DNA of 64,000 bases from Isoptericola sp044389085 (GCF_044389085.1 NZ_JBIRXP010000006.1:1-64000), one strand, 5' to 3'. Positions 7,002 through 16,131 are shown, counted from the stretch's first letter. A program made the numbers and translations. The notes: a model not told the origin generated them from the letters alone.

Positions 7002-8669
7002 ATGATGGGTGATCTGACACCGCGGTCGCGCAGCCCGTGGCGGGCCGTCCCGGCGGCCCTCGCGGCGTCGTCGCTGCTGCTCGTCGCCGCGTGCGGCGGC
7101 GAGACGGAGGAGGACGGCGCCGGGCTGGACAACACCGAGGGGTCGATGACCGACCTCGCCGCCGACCAGCAGTTCAGGGCGACGGAGCCTCTCGACTTCT
7201 CGATCCTGTGGACGGACTGGCCGGAGCTCCCGATCAAGGACTCGTGGCAGCTCTTCGACGAGATCGAGAAGCGCACGAACGTCACGCTCCAGCCGACCAA
7301 CATCCCGTTCAGCGACGCCACGGAGAAGCGCAGCCTGCTCATCAGCGCCGGCGACGCCCCCGACATCATCCCGCTCGTCTACACGGGCGAGGACGCGCCG
7401 TTCGTCTCTTCCGGCGCGGTGCTGCCCGTCAGCGACTACGTCGACCTCATGCCGAACTTCCAGAAGTACGTGGCGGAGTGGGACCTCGGCGAGATGATCG
7501 ACAACCTGCGCCAGGACGACGGCAAGTACTACATGGTGCCGGGCCTGCAGGAGGTGTCCGTGCCGGTGTTCTCGATGATCATCCGCAAGGACGTCTTCGA
7601 CGAGGTCGGGGCGCCGGTCCCGGAGACCTGGGACGAGCTGCGCGTCGCGCTGGAGAAGATCAAGGAGGAGCACCCCGACTCCTACCCGCTCGCGGACGGC
7701 TTCGAGGGGCAGTCGATGCTCAACTACGCAGCGCACGCCTTCGGCACCGTGGCCGGCTGGGGCTTCGGCAACGGCACGTTCTGGGACGAGGGCGCGGGCG
7801 AGTTCACCTACGCCGCCACGTCCGACGGCTACAGGGAGATGGTCGAGTACTTCCACGGCCTGGTCGAGGACGGGCTGCTCGACCCCGAGTCCCTCACGGC
7901 GAAGAGCGACGGCAGCACCGCCGACCTCTCCGAGAAGGTCGCGAACGGCGCCGTCTTCGCCGCCTCCGGGGCGGCCGGCACCGTCGAGGAGTTCCGCACC
8001 GCCCTCAAGGCCGCCGACCCCGACGCCGAGTTCGAGCTCGTGCAGATCGCGCCGCCGGGTGGCCCCGCGGGGCAGGTCGTGGAGCCGCGGAACTTCTGGC
8101 ACGGGTTCATGATCAGCGCCGAGGCGAAGGACGACCCCCACTTCGTCGCGATGGTGCAGTTCCTCGACTGGCTGTACTACAACCCGGACGCCCGCGAGAT
8201 GCTGCGCTGGGGCATCGAGGGCGAGACGTACACCAAGGACGCCGACGGCACGATCACGATCGACCCCGACTACTCGCTCGACGCGTACAACATCAACCCC
8301 GACGGCAAGACCGACCTGCAGAAGGACCTCGGGTTCTCCACGTTCCTCTCCGAGTCCACCGAGTCCCGCGCCCTCAAGGAGTCGTACAACTCCGACCAGT
8401 TTGTGGAGTACATGGACCGCGTCCTGGAGTCGAGGACGCCCCGCGACCCGTTCCCGCCGGCCCCGCTCGACGATGCCGAGCTCGAGCAGGCGTCCCTGCT
8501 GTCGACGCCGCTCAAGGACACCGTCGACACGAACACGCTGAAGTTCATTCTCGGCGACCGTCCGCTCACCGAGTGGGACGCCTACGTGGGCGAGCTCGAG
8601 GGGCAGAACCTGCAGGGGTACCTCGACCTCGTCAACGGCGCGCAGCAGCGCTTCGCCGAGAAGAACTGA
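7002..8669 (+). CDS. Extracellular sugar-binding lipoprotein of an ABC importer (LplA-like)
   Basis: A 555-residue substrate-binding protein. The N-terminus has basic residues, a hydrophobic stretch and the lipobox LVAAC (lipidated Cys31), so it is a membrane-anchored lipoprotein outside the cell. Its length and the two permeases beside it match the LplABC/YtcPQ-type importers used for complex oligosaccharides. AAGGGGAG lies upstream of two adjacent ATGs (7002 and 7005); either could start. A tandem LacI-controlled promoter precedes it. No ATPase gene is present, so a shared MsiK-type ATPase elsewhere is expected. The ligand is probably a xylan- or fucose-containing oligosaccharide, by context only. 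Confidence 0.9.
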   Translation: MMGDLTPRSRSPWRAVPAALAASSLLLVAACGGETEEDGAGLDNTEGSMTDLAADQQFRATEPLDFSILWTDWPELPIKDSWQLFDEIEKRTNVTLQPTNIPFSDATEKRSLLISAGDAPDIIPLVYTGEDAPFVSSGAVLPVSDYVDLMPNFQKYVAEWDLGEMIDNLRQDDGKYYMVPGLQEVSVPVFSMIIRKDVFDEVGAPVPETWDELRVALEKIKEEHPDSYPLADGFEGQSMLNYAAHAFGTVAGWGFGNGTFWDEGAGEFTYAATSDGYREMVEYFHGLVEDGLLDPESLTAKSDGSTADLSEKVANGAVFAASGAAGTVEEFRTALKAADPDAEFELVQIAPPGGPAGQVVEPRNFWHGFMISAEAKDDPHFVAMVQFLDWLYYNPDAREMLRWGIEGETYTKDADGTITIDPDYSLDAYNINPDGKTDLQKDLGFSTFLSESTESRALKESYNSDQFVEYMDRVLESRTPRDPFPPAPLDDAELEQASLLSTPLKDTVDTNTLKFILGDRPLTEWDAYVGELEGQNLQGYLDLVNGAQQRFAEKN

Positions 8670-8672
8670 CCC

Positions 8673-9677
8673 ATGAGCACGACCTCGGACCGACAGCTGT
8701 CGGCCCCGGCGCCGGTTCTCGACGGGCCCGGACCCCGCCCCCTGCGGGCGGACGCCGGCCGGTCGAGGCCGGCGCGCCGGTCGTGGCGGCTGAGTCTGCG
8801 CCGCGACTGGCAGCTCTACGCCCTCGCCGTCCTTCCCGTGGTGTTCCTCGTGGTCTTCCGCTACGTGCCGATGCTGGGGAACGTCATCGCGTTCCGGCAG
8901 TTCCGCCCCGGCGGCAGCATCTTCGGCGAGCAGTGGGTGGGCCTGCGGTACGTCGAGATGTTCATCCACGACCCGACGTTCTGGAAGGTCTTCACCAACA
9001 CGGTGATCCTCGGCGGGCTCACGCTCGTGGTCTGCTTCCCGCTGCCGATCGTGCTGGCGCTGCTGCTCAACGAGGTGCGCAAGAAGGCCTTCAAGCGCAC
9101 CATCCAGTCGATCTCCTACCTGCCGCACTTCCTCTCGCTGGTGATCGTGGCGGGCATGGTCATGCAGCTGCTGTCGCTGCAGGGCACCGTCAACCAGATC
9201 ATCGAGGGGCTCGGCGGGGAGGGGATCCCGTTCCTCCAGCGGGCCGAGTGGTTCCGCACCGTCTACGTGGGCTCGGAGGTCTGGCAGACCGTCGGGTGGG
9301 GCACCATCCTCTACCTCGCCGCCCTCACCACCGTGGACGCCTCCCTGTACGAGGCGGCGCGCATCGACGGGGCCAACCGGTGGCGGCAGACGTGGCACGT
9401 GACGGTCCCGGGCATCCGGCCCACGATGATCACGCTGCTCATCCTCAACGTCGGCACCTTCCTCAACGTGGGGTTCGAGAAGGTCCTGCTGCTGTACAAC
9501 CCGCTGACGTACTCCACGGCCGACGTCATCTCCACGTACCTGTACCGGGTGGGCCTCGTGTCCAACAACCTCAGCTACGCGGCTGCCATCGGGCTCTTTC
9601 AGGCGTGCATCGGCCTGGTGATGGTGCTGAGTGCCAACTTCATCTCGCGACGAGTGGTGGGAGCAAGCTTGTGGTGA
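8673..9677 (+). CDS. Sugar ABC transporter permease (LplB-like)
   Basis: A 334-residue inner-membrane permease with about six transmembrane helices. The coupling-helix motif EAARIDGANRWRQTWHVTVPGI, which docks the ATPase, is near residue 230. The N-terminal 45 residues are a proline- and arginine-rich cytoplasmic tail. The gene begins four bases after the binding-protein stop, and its own stop overlaps the next permease start, so the three form one operon. RDWQLYALAVLPVVFLVVFRY is a common start of the first helix in LplB-type permeases. Confidence 0.92.
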   Translation: MSTTSDRQLSAPAPVLDGPGPRPLRADAGRSRPARRSWRLSLRRDWQLYALAVLPVVFLVVFRYVPMLGNVIAFRQFRPGGSIFGEQWVGLRYVEMFIHDPTFWKVFTNTVILGGLTLVVCFPLPIVLALLLNEVRKKAFKRTIQSISYLPHFLSLVIVAGMVMQLLSLQGTVNQIIEGLGGEGIPFLQRAEWFRTVYVGSEVWQTVGWGTILYLAALTTVDASLYEAARIDGANRWRQTWHVTVPGIRPTMITLLILNVGTFLNVGFEKVLLLYNPLTYSTADVISTYLYRVGLVSNNLSYAAAIGLFQACIGLVMVLSANFISRRVVGASLW

Positions 9678-10609
9678 CGCAGACCGGGACGGCCCTGTCG
9701 GGCGGCGTGGCCGGGGGAGGGAAGCCCGTCGGGGCGCGCGACACCCGCGGGTACCGGGCGTTCACCGTGCTCAACACGGTGACGCTGGTGCTCGTGTCGC
9801 TGGTGACGCTCTACCCGTTCGTCACCGTCCTGGCGCAGTCGTTCAGCGACCCCGGCGCGATCAAAGCCGGCATGGTGAGCTTCTGGCCGGTGGGGTTCAA
9901 CCTCGACACCTACCGCGCGATGGCCCAGGACACGATGTTCTGGACCAGCTACCGCAACACGGTCGTCTACACGCTCGTCGGCACGACCATCGCGATGGTG
10001 CTCACCACCACGTTCGCCTTCGTCATCTCCAAGCGGCACCTGCGGGGCCGCGGGGTGCTGATCGGGATCGCCGTGTTCACGATGTTCTTCAACGGCGGCC
10101 TCGTGCCGAACTACGTGCTGATCTCCTCGCTGGGGCTGAAGAACACGATGTGGGCGGTGGTGCTGCCCGGCGCCGTGTCGGTGTTCAACCTGCTCGTCAT
10201 GAAGTCGTTCTTCGAGAACCTCCCGCAGGAGCTGGAGGAGGCGGCCCAGATCGACGGGCTGGGCTGGTTCGGGATCCTGGGCCGGATCGTGGTGCCGCTG
10301 TCCAAGGCGGTGCTCGCCACGATGGTGCTGTTCTACGCCGTCGCCTACTGGAACGACTGGTTCGCGGCCTTCCTGTACCTCGACAAGAACGAGCTGTTCC
10401 CGGTGACCCTGTTCATGCGCAACCTCATCGCCGGCGCCTCGACGACGGCGTCCGAGGGGGCGGCCGCGGTCGGGTCCACGACGCAGGCCGTCTCGGCCAA
10501 CATCCAGTCGGTCACGATGATCCTCATCCTCGTGCCGATCGTGTGCGTCTACCCCTTCGTGCAGCGGTACTTCGTGTCCGGCGTGATGCTCGGTTCGGTG
10601 AAGGGCTGA
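9671..10609 (+). CDS. Sugar ABC transporter permease (LplC/YtcP-like)
   Basis: A 312-residue permease, partner of the preceding gene. It has about six transmembrane helices, the ELEEAAQIDGLGWFGILGRI coupling motif, and the C-terminal FVQRYFVSGVMLGSVKG ending typical of this subfamily. Two GTG codons (9671 and 9674) are possible; 9671 has GGGAG seven bases upstream and is preferred, while 9674 forms a GTGA overlap with the previous stop. The gene is followed directly by a large bidirectional terminator. Confidence 0.92.
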   Translation: MVTQTGTALSGGVAGGGKPVGARDTRGYRAFTVLNTVTLVLVSLVTLYPFVTVLAQSFSDPGAIKAGMVSFWPVGFNLDTYRAMAQDTMFWTSYRNTVVYTLVGTTIAMVLTTTFAFVISKRHLRGRGVLIGIAVFTMFFNGGLVPNYVLISSLGLKNTMWAVVLPGAVSVFNLLVMKSFFENLPQELEEAAQIDGLGWFGILGRIVVPLSKAVLATMVLFYAVAYWNDWFAAFLYLDKNELFPVTLFMRNLIAGASTTASEGAAAVGSTTQAVSANIQSVTMILILVPIVCVYPFVQRYFVSGVMLGSVKG

Positions 10610-10627
10610 GCGGTGGTGAGGAGCGCA

Positions 10628-10683
10628 CGTGAGCGGGAGCCGTGCCGCCGTCCTGATGGACGGCGACACGGCTCCCGCTCACG
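10628..10683. terminator. Large hairpin between convergent genes
   Basis: Outer arms of 17 bp (10628-10644 and 10667-10683, CGTGAGCGGGAGCCGTG and its complement) continue into inner 8-bp arms (10646-10653 and 10658-10665) around a TGAT loop. Only one C:A mismatch interrupts about 26 stem pairs. It sits between the permease and the convergent beta-helix gene, as a bidirectional terminator would. There is no U-tract, as is common in high-GC actinobacteria. Confidence 0.75.
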
Positions 10684-10695
10684 ACGGCGGCATGG

Positions 10696-13600
10696 TCAGC
10701 TCGCGCGGGAGAGGCTCATCTCGCCCGCGGGGCCCTGCCGGTAGGCGGTGAAGTACCCGTCGGTGGCCAGCGGGTTGCCGGCCGTGTCGTCGAGGTAGCT
10801 CCACACCGGCTCGCCGTCGACGCGCAGCACCACCCGGGTGCCGCCCTCCACGTCGACGGCGCCGAACGTCACCTCGTGCGTCGAGTTCGGCTCGATGACC
10901 GTGTTGGGGAACACGTCGATCATGAAGACGGCGGGGCTCCACCGCTGCATCTCGATGACGTCCTCCTTGATGACGACGAGGTAGCCCGAGGCGCTGTTGG
11001 TCCACACCGGGTCCCCGGCGGTCTTCGACCGCACGGAGAACCCGAACCAGCCGCCGTTGAACGCGCCGACCGAGGTGTCGAACCGGAGCAGCTCGTCGCC
11101 GAACTGCTGCGGCGCGAAGCTCCACGCCCCGCGCGGCGCGAGGTGCGCCGCGCCGTCGGCGACCGTGATCCCCTCGCCCGGGGCCCAGGCGGCGGGGTCG
11201 AGGATCTCGGCGCCGAGGTCGGTCACCGGGTGCTCGGCGGCCCGCACCGTCACGGTGGACGACGCCGCGAGGCCGGGCACCACGGTCGACGTCGCCGTGA
11301 TCGTGGCGGTGCCGGCCGCGACGCCGCGGACGACGCCCCTGGCGTCGACGGTGGCGACCGCATCGTCGCTCGAGGTCCACTCCAGGCCGGTGCGCGTCGC
11401 GTCCGCCGGGGTGAACGACGGCGCGAGCGGGTGGGTCTCGCCCGGCTCGATCGTCGTCTCGGACGGCGCCAGGGTCAGCCCGTCGGGGTCCACGCCCACG
11501 AGCGAGAACCGCACGTCGTCGAAGTCGAGCGACGCGAAGCCCTGCACGTAGAAGCCGACCTTGCCGGCCCCGTCGGGCGCCGGGTTGGCCCCCGCCACGA
11601 CCTCCGCGCCGTCGAGCAGCACACGCACGCCGCCGGCCGTGACCACGACGCGCACGTCGTACTGGGTGGAGGGCTCCAGCCCCTCGCCGGCGGGCAGCGT
11701 CACCTCCTTCACGGTGCCCCACGCGGAGTCGAAGATCGTCCACGTCGAGCCGGCCGCCGCGTGGCGGTAGCGCACGTAGCCGCCAGGCGCGGCGCCGGTG
11801 CGGTCGTAGACGAGCATCTGGCCGCCCTCGGGCACCTCGGCGGGCGTCGTGACGGTGAAGTCCAGCGCGTACTCCGTGAAGGAGCGGTCGAGCTGGGAGT
11901 TGGCGCCGTTCTTGATCCGGTAGACGTGGTCGCCCGTGCCGTCGTCGACGATCGCGCGGTTCGGGTCGGTGGCCCAGCCGTTGCCGCCCGTCTCGAAGTC
12001 CGTCGAGTGCAGCACGCCGTCACCGGCGGCCACGGTCACGGTCATCTCGTCGCGGATGCCCGCGTCGGACTTCGCCTCGGCGGTGACGGTCACCTCCCCG
12101 GGCGCGACGGCGGTGAGGACCCCCGCGGCGCTGACGGTCGCGACGTCGGCGTCGCTCGAGGTGTACGAGACGGCCTGCTGCGTGGCGTTCCACGGCACCG
12201 CCTGCGCGGTCACCGACACCTCGTCGCCGAGCGACACCGCCAGCTGGTCCGCCGGCAGCACCAGCGACTCCAGGGCCACGGTGTCCGGGGTCTGCGACTG
12301 GCCGACGTGGCCGTCGGTGCCGATCTCGCCGAACGGGATGGCCTCGAAGCCGGGGATCTGGTCGAACACGGCCGCGTCCGCGCGGAAGGTGTAGTCGCCG
12401 TTCGCGGCGTCGACGAAGCCCGGGTCGGCGTCGGTGACCCAGTTGGCGTCGTCGCCGGTCCCGTAGTTGAGGAGGTTCTTCGTGTCCAGGGCGCCCTCGG
12501 CGTTGACGTCGGGGTTGCGCTGGCGCTCCGGGTTCCACACGACGTTCTTCGCGAACGTGGAGTTGTTCGGGAAGTAGTGGTTGTCCTCGAAGAAGTGGCC
12601 CAGCTCGGGGTACTTCTCCAGGTACGGCGTGCCGACGAAGTCCTTGTTGTCGGCGAACACCTTCTCCCACTTCGGCATGTACACGCGGTCGACGGTGTTC
12701 CCCTCGCCGTCGCCCATCCACTGCGTGTAGTTGTCGTACGGCACGGTGGTGTCGACGAAGACGTTGTTCGTGGCGTCGATGTAGTCGGCCGAGCCGGACT
12801 TGATCGCGTCGTTGCCCATGTTCACGAAGACGTTCTGGCTGATCTCCAGGTCCCACGTGAAGTTGTCGGCGTAGATGCCCTCCACGCCGTGCTTGGTCAG
12901 GCCGATGTCGTGGAAGTAGTTCTGCCGGAACACGTGCCCGCGCTGCTGCGGCGTCTCGCCCGAGTTCATGTAGATCGCGCCGAGGTCCTGGAACGTCTTG
13001 CAGACGTCGTAGACCTCGTTCTGCTCGAACAGGTGGTCGTTGCCGTGCACGATGATGCCGGGGTGCGGGGCGTCGTTGATCTCGTTCCCGCGTGCCACGT
13101 TCCCGACGCCGTCGAACATCACGCCCGGGTTGTACGCCTTGTGGTAGTAGGCGAAGTCGTGGATGTGGGAGTCCTCGACGCGGTTGCGGCCGGGCTCCAG
13201 CGTCGTCTTGTCGCCGCCGGTCAGCACCACGCCGACGCCGCCCACGTGCCGGATGTCGCTGGACACCACCGCGTGGTCGGTGCCGCCGCGGTTCACCGGG
13301 ATGCCGTCGTACGTGTACCGGCCGGGGGAGTTGATGTAGACGCCGCCGTCGGTGAAGTTCTGCACGTCGCTGTTCGAGATCGTCACGTGGCTGCCGCCGA
13401 GGATCACCGCGCCCGTGGCCCGGCCGTACTCGAGCACCAGGTCGTCGAACGTCACGTACGACGCCCCGTCCGTGCGGATCATCGGCTCGTCGAGCGTCGT
13501 GACGACGGGCGCGCCCCGCTCGGCGAGGAACGACGCGTTCGGGACGAGGTAGAGCATCCCGGAGTCACGGTCGACGTAGTACTCGCCCGGCGCGTCGAGC

Positions 13601-14511
13601 TCCTCGAGCAGGTTCTGCGCGAAGTGGAAGTCCGGGTACCAGGTCTTCATCAGGCCAGACATCTCGCCGTAGCGCAGCGTGATCGTGCGTGCGTCGGTGT
13701 CGATCTTCTCGATCTTGTTGTACGACCACTCCCAGCTGTGGCCGAAGATGCCGTCCAGCCAGACGTCCTCCGCGTCGCCCCAGTACTGCGGGCGGTCGTA
13801 GGAGTAGCTGAACACGCCCCCGCGGTCCTGCAGGTCCGCGTCGTCCTTCGTGGGGCCGGGGTCGACGATCTTGTTCATCTGGACGGTGTCCTTCGCGGCG
13901 CCGGCGTTGGGCCAGCGCGCGAGGGTCATGTCCTCGCCGTCCACGTACAGCTCCATCGGCGGCGTCGTGCTGACGTCGTTGGCCTTCCAGTAGCCGTGCC
14001 GGCTGAGCTGGCCGTAGTCGTCGATGCCGAGCTCGCGCAGGTCGATCTGCAGGACGTCGTCGTGGGCGGAGGTCTCGATGATCCGGTCCAGCACGGCCTG
14101 GTCGGTCACGGGGGAGAAGCCGTCGTACGGGAGCTCCTTGCCGCCGGACAGCACGGCCCGCTCGCCCGGGTAGGACCGGTAGGTGATGGGTGCGGCCGCG
14201 GTGCCGGAGTCCTCCTCGCCGAGGAGGAAGGACTCCGAGCGCTCGTACGTGCCCTCCCGGAGGTACACGGTGACGCCCTTCTTGCGCTGCCCCTTCGACA
14301 GGTCGCGGATCGCGTCGCGGGCGCCCTCGAGCGTCGCCAGGGGGCGCTGCTTCGTCCCCTTCGCGTCGTCGTGGCCGTCGGGGGAGACGAAGAGCGTCGT
14401 GCCGCCCTTCGTCTGCGGGGCGGACTGCGGGGGTGGCTCGGCGTGGGCCGCCGTCTGCGTCCCTGCGACGAGCAGGGACGTCAGCAGCAGTGCTGACAGT
14501 GGTCGCTTCAT
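10696..14511 (-). CDS. Secreted multidomain parallel beta-helix protein, possible GH141-like glycosidase
   Basis: A 1271-residue exported protein. Residues 1-25 form a signal peptide (hydrophobic ALLLTSLLVAGTQTAA, then AHAEPP). Residues about 40-700 look like a right-handed parallel beta-helix: TLFVSPDGHDDAKGTKQRPLATL, then repeated VTISNSDV/NRVEDSHIHDF/GNVARGNEIND coils. This start is typical of GH141-type and related families. Two BIG2-like Ig domains follow (about 740-830 and 1020-1100, each with VATVxxxGVxxxVAxGxxTxTAxA), each followed by a jelly-roll-like lectin or DUF1080-like domain (DFETGGNGW; LDPAAWAPGEG). ATG at 14511 has GGAG upstream; GTG at 14541 is in frame. Its promoter carries a GntR-type operator. 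If GH141, alpha-L-fucosidase or xylanase activity would suit the neighbours; that is inference. Confidence 0.82.
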   Translation of the reverse strand: MKRPLSALLLTSLLVAGTQTAAHAEPPPQSAPQTKGGTTLFVSPDGHDDAKGTKQRPLATLEGARDAIRDLSKGQRKKGVTVYLREGTYERSESFLLGEEDSGTAAAPITYRSYPGERAVLSGGKELPYDGFSPVTDQAVLDRIIETSAHDDVLQIDLRELGIDDYGQLSRHGYWKANDVSTTPPMELYVDGEDMTLARWPNAGAAKDTVQMNKIVDPGPTKDDADLQDRGGVFSYSYDRPQYWGDAEDVWLDGIFGHSWEWSYNKIEKIDTDARTITLRYGEMSGLMKTWYPDFHFAQNLLEELDAPGEYYVDRDSGMLYLVPNASFLAERGAPVVTTLDEPMIRTDGASYVTFDDLVLEYGRATGAVILGGSHVTISNSDVQNFTDGGVYINSPGRYTYDGIPVNRGGTDHAVVSSDIRHVGGVGVVLTGGDKTTLEPGRNRVEDSHIHDFAYYHKAYNPGVMFDGVGNVARGNEINDAPHPGIIVHGNDHLFEQNEVYDVCKTFQDLGAIYMNSGETPQQRGHVFRQNYFHDIGLTKHGVEGIYADNFTWDLEISQNVFVNMGNDAIKSGSADYIDATNNVFVDTTVPYDNYTQWMGDGEGNTVDRVYMPKWEKVFADNKDFVGTPYLEKYPELGHFFEDNHYFPNNSTFAKNVVWNPERQRNPDVNAEGALDTKNLLNYGTGDDANWVTDADPGFVDAANGDYTFRADAAVFDQIPGFEAIPFGEIGTDGHVGQSQTPDTVALESLVLPADQLAVSLGDEVSVTAQAVPWNATQQAVSYTSSDADVATVSAAGVLTAVAPGEVTVTAEAKSDAGIRDEMTVTVAAGDGVLHSTDFETGGNGWATDPNRAIVDDGTGDHVYRIKNGANSQLDRSFTEYALDFTVTTPAEVPEGGQMLVYDRTGAAPGGYVRYRHAAAGSTWTIFDSAWGTVKEVTLPAGEGLEPSTQYDVRVVVTAGGVRVLLDGAEVVAGANPAPDGAGKVGFYVQGFASLDFDDVRFSLVGVDPDGLTLAPSETTIEPGETHPLAPSFTPADATRTGLEWTSSDDAVATVDARGVVRGVAAGTATITATSTVVPGLAASSTVTVRAAEHPVTDLGAEILDPAAWAPGEGITVADGAAHLAPRGAWSFAPQQFGDELLRFDTSVGAFNGGWFGFSVRSKTAGDPVWTNSASGYLVVIKEDVIEMQRWSPAVFMIDVFPNTVIEPNSTHEVTFGAVDVEGGTRVVLRVDGEPVWSYLDDTAGNPLATDGYFTAYRQGPAGEMSLSRAS

Positions 14512-14595
14512 TGCGAGTGCTCCGACCTCTCGTGTGGTCACGGGGTTGTCGGGGGCGACGCAGGGTGCGGCGCGCCCGGATCGTCAAGCATCGGC

Positions 14596-14624
14596 AGGTT
14601 ACATTAATCGATAATCGCTGACAA
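14596..14624 (-). promoter_or_regulatory. Promoter with GntR-type operator between the beta-helix and SGNH genes
   Basis: On the minus strand TTGTCA (14619-14624) and TAACCT (14596-14601) are spaced by 17 bp. The spacer holds ATTAATCGATAATCGC (14603-14618). Sixteen of 18 bases from 14601 match the site at 26803-26820 before the second binding-protein gene. A repressor bound here would block the beta-helix gene and perhaps the divergent esterase. The FCD-type GntR protein encoded at 15339 is the natural candidate. Confidence 0.6.
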
Positions 14625-14685
14625 TGAGGTGACGGAGGCCCTGACCCGCTACGGTCGGACGCGTCCGTCACTCGAAGGAGAGCTC

Positions 14686-15342
14686 ATGACCAGCAGTGCA
14701 GCCCCCGAACGCCTCGTCTTCGTCGGGGACTCCATCACCGACGCGGGCCGCGACCGGGCGGACGAGGCGTCGCTCGGCGACGGCTACGTCTCCCTCGTCG
14801 CGGCGGACCTGCCCGACGCCGTCGTGCTCAACCTCGGCATCGGCGGCAACCGCGCCGTCGACCTGGAGCAGCGGTGGGAGCGCGACGTCGCGCCCACGGC
14901 GCCGGACGTCCTCACCGTGTACGTGGGGGTCAACGACACGTGGCGGCGCTTCGACGCCGGCGACCCGACGAGCGCCGAGGCGTTCGAGGCCACCTACCGC
15001 CGGCTGCTCGCGCGGGTGCCCGGCAGCCCCCGGCTCGTGCTGGTCGAGCCGTTCCTGCTCCCCGTGCGCGACGAGCAGCGCGGCTGGCTGGAGGACCTCG
15101 ACGGCAAGCGGGACGTCGTAGGGCGGCTGGCCGCCGAGACCGGTGCCGCGCTCGTGCCGCTGCACTCCCTGCTGACCCGAGCGGCCCGGGACTCCGGCGC
15201 CGCCGCGCTCGCTCCCGACGGCGTGCACCCGACCCCGCCGGCGTCCCGGATGATCGCGGACGCCTGGCTGGCGGCGTACGCTGGGCCTGCACTAACGATT
15301 GTCGATAACAACCCGAGGGACGACGTGAGGCTGCACGGATGA
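14686..15342 (+). CDS. SGNH-hydrolase-family esterase
   Basis: A 218-residue GDSL/SGNH hydrolase. Block I is FVGDSITDAG with nucleophile Ser16, block II has GIGGN, block III is YVGVNDTW, and block V DGVHPTPPA carries the catalytic Asp and His. No signal peptide is seen, so it is likely a cytoplasmic deacetylase or esterase for acetylated sugars from the imported oligosaccharides. ATG at 14686 follows GAAGGAG. The last 20 or so codons run through a regulatory site (15293-15309), and the stop overlaps the GntR start by four bases, so the C-terminal tail may be non-conserved. Confidence 0.88.
   Translation: MTSSAAPERLVFVGDSITDAGRDRADEASLGDGYVSLVAADLPDAVVLNLGIGGNRAVDLEQRWERDVAPTAPDVLTVYVGVNDTWRRFDAGDPTSAEAFEATYRRLLARVPGSPRLVLVEPFLLPVRDEQRGWLEDLDGKRDVVGRLAAETGAALVPLHSLLTRAARDSGAAALAPDGVHPTPPASRMIADAWLAAYAGPALTIVDNNPRDDVRLHG
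15293..15309. promoter_or_regulatory. GntR-type operator just upstream of the GntR gene
   Basis: TAACGATTGTCGATAAC is a near-dyad (TAACGA / TCGATA around TTG) inside the 3' end of the esterase gene, 30 bp before the regulator's ATG. It shares the CGAT/TCG core and the CACTAA flank with the sites at 14603-14618 and 26803-26820. The position suggests autoregulation from an internal promoter. Confidence 0.45.
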
Positions 15343-16052
15343 CGGACGCGCTCAGCTCGATCAGCGGCCTGGAGCGCGGGCTCCTGTCGGACCAGATCTA
15401 CGACCTCGTGAAGTCGATGATCAAGACGTCGCAGCTCGCCCCGGGGGAGCAGCTCGTCGAGTCGCAGCTCGCCCGCCGCCTCCAGGTCAGCCAGGCGCCC
15501 GTGCGCGACGCGCTCAAGCGCCTCGCCCACGAGGGCCTGGTGACGCACGTGCGCCACCAGGGCAACTTCGTGGCGCAGTACTCCGACGAGGAGGCGCAGC
15601 AGGCCAAGCAGGCGCGCGTCGCCGTCGAGGCGCTCGCCGGCCGGCTCGCTTGCGGGCAGCTCGCGCCCGAGGTGCGCTCCAGCCTGGAGAAGGTCATCGA
15701 CGAGATGCACGGCGCGGTCGACGCCGCGGACCTGCCCGCGTTCCGCGAGCTCGACTTCGGCTTCCATCGCGCCGTCATCGAGGCCAGCGGCAACACCTAC
15801 CTGCCGCGCATGTGGGACATCATCGAGCCCAGCCTCCGGTCCATGCACCTGCTCGGCGACCCCGAGTTCACCGGCGACTGGCACCAGGTGGCCGACTGGC
15901 ACCGCAGCCTGCTCGACGTCCTCGACGCCGGCGACGCCGACGCCGCGTCCGCCCTCTTCGAGGCGCACGCGGCGGGCACGCTGCTCGACGGCGACGGCGA
16001 CGGCGACGGCCACGGCGACGCCGAGCCGGGCGCCGACACCTCCGCGAGATAG
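15339..16052 (+). CDS. GntR-family (FadR/FCD type) transcriptional regulator
   Basis: A 237-residue regulator. The winged helix-turn-helix (residues about 12-75; LVESQLARRLQVSQAPVRDALKRL) is followed by an FCD ligand-binding domain (about 85-215) with metal-site-like residues in FRELDFGFHRAVIEASGN and the late HRSLLDVLDAGD helix. FCD regulators usually sense sugar acids, which fits a cluster making fuconate-type intermediates. The C-terminus ends in a DGDGDGDGHGD low-complexity tail after the domain. The stop codon TAG (16050-16052) belongs to the first unit of a 20-bp-pitch repeat array. Three operator-like sites at 14603, 15293 and 26803 are candidate targets. Confidence 0.9.
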   Translation: MTDALSSISGLERGLLSDQIYDLVKSMIKTSQLAPGEQLVESQLARRLQVSQAPVRDALKRLAHEGLVTHVRHQGNFVAQYSDEEAQQAKQARVAVEALAGRLACGQLAPEVRSSLEKVIDEMHGAVDAADLPAFRELDFGFHRAVIEASGNTYLPRMWDIIEPSLRSMHLLGDPEFTGDWHQVADWHRSLLDVLDAGDADAASALFEAHAAGTLLDGDGDGDGHGDAEPGADTSAR

Positions 16053-16124
16053 TTCGAGGCGCGCCGGGGTAGTTCGAGATCTCGCGAGATCTCGAACTAC
16101 CTCGGCACGGTCCGAACTACCTCG
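16047..16124. repeat. Dyad-symmetric array of CGAGGTAGTTC-type units at 20-bp pitch (2+2)
   Basis: TAGTTC occurs at 16050 and 16070, and its complement GAACTA at 16094 and 16114. The four units are symmetric about 16084.5, with 20 bp between members of each half. The inner pair forms the palindrome GTAGTTCGAGATCTCG and its complement. The array fills the gap between convergent GntR and GNAT genes, and the first unit supplies the GntR stop codon. It may act as a terminator or as a protein-binding array. Related arrays are at 28964 and 42131. Confidence 0.85.
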
Positions 16125-16131
16125 GCGACAC

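Noticed and set aside
6585..9398. A 937-codon minus-strand frame opposite the ABC importer genes
   Set aside because: No recognisable motifs, low-complexity charged composition, and it crosses a strong promoter and three well-supported genes on the other strand.
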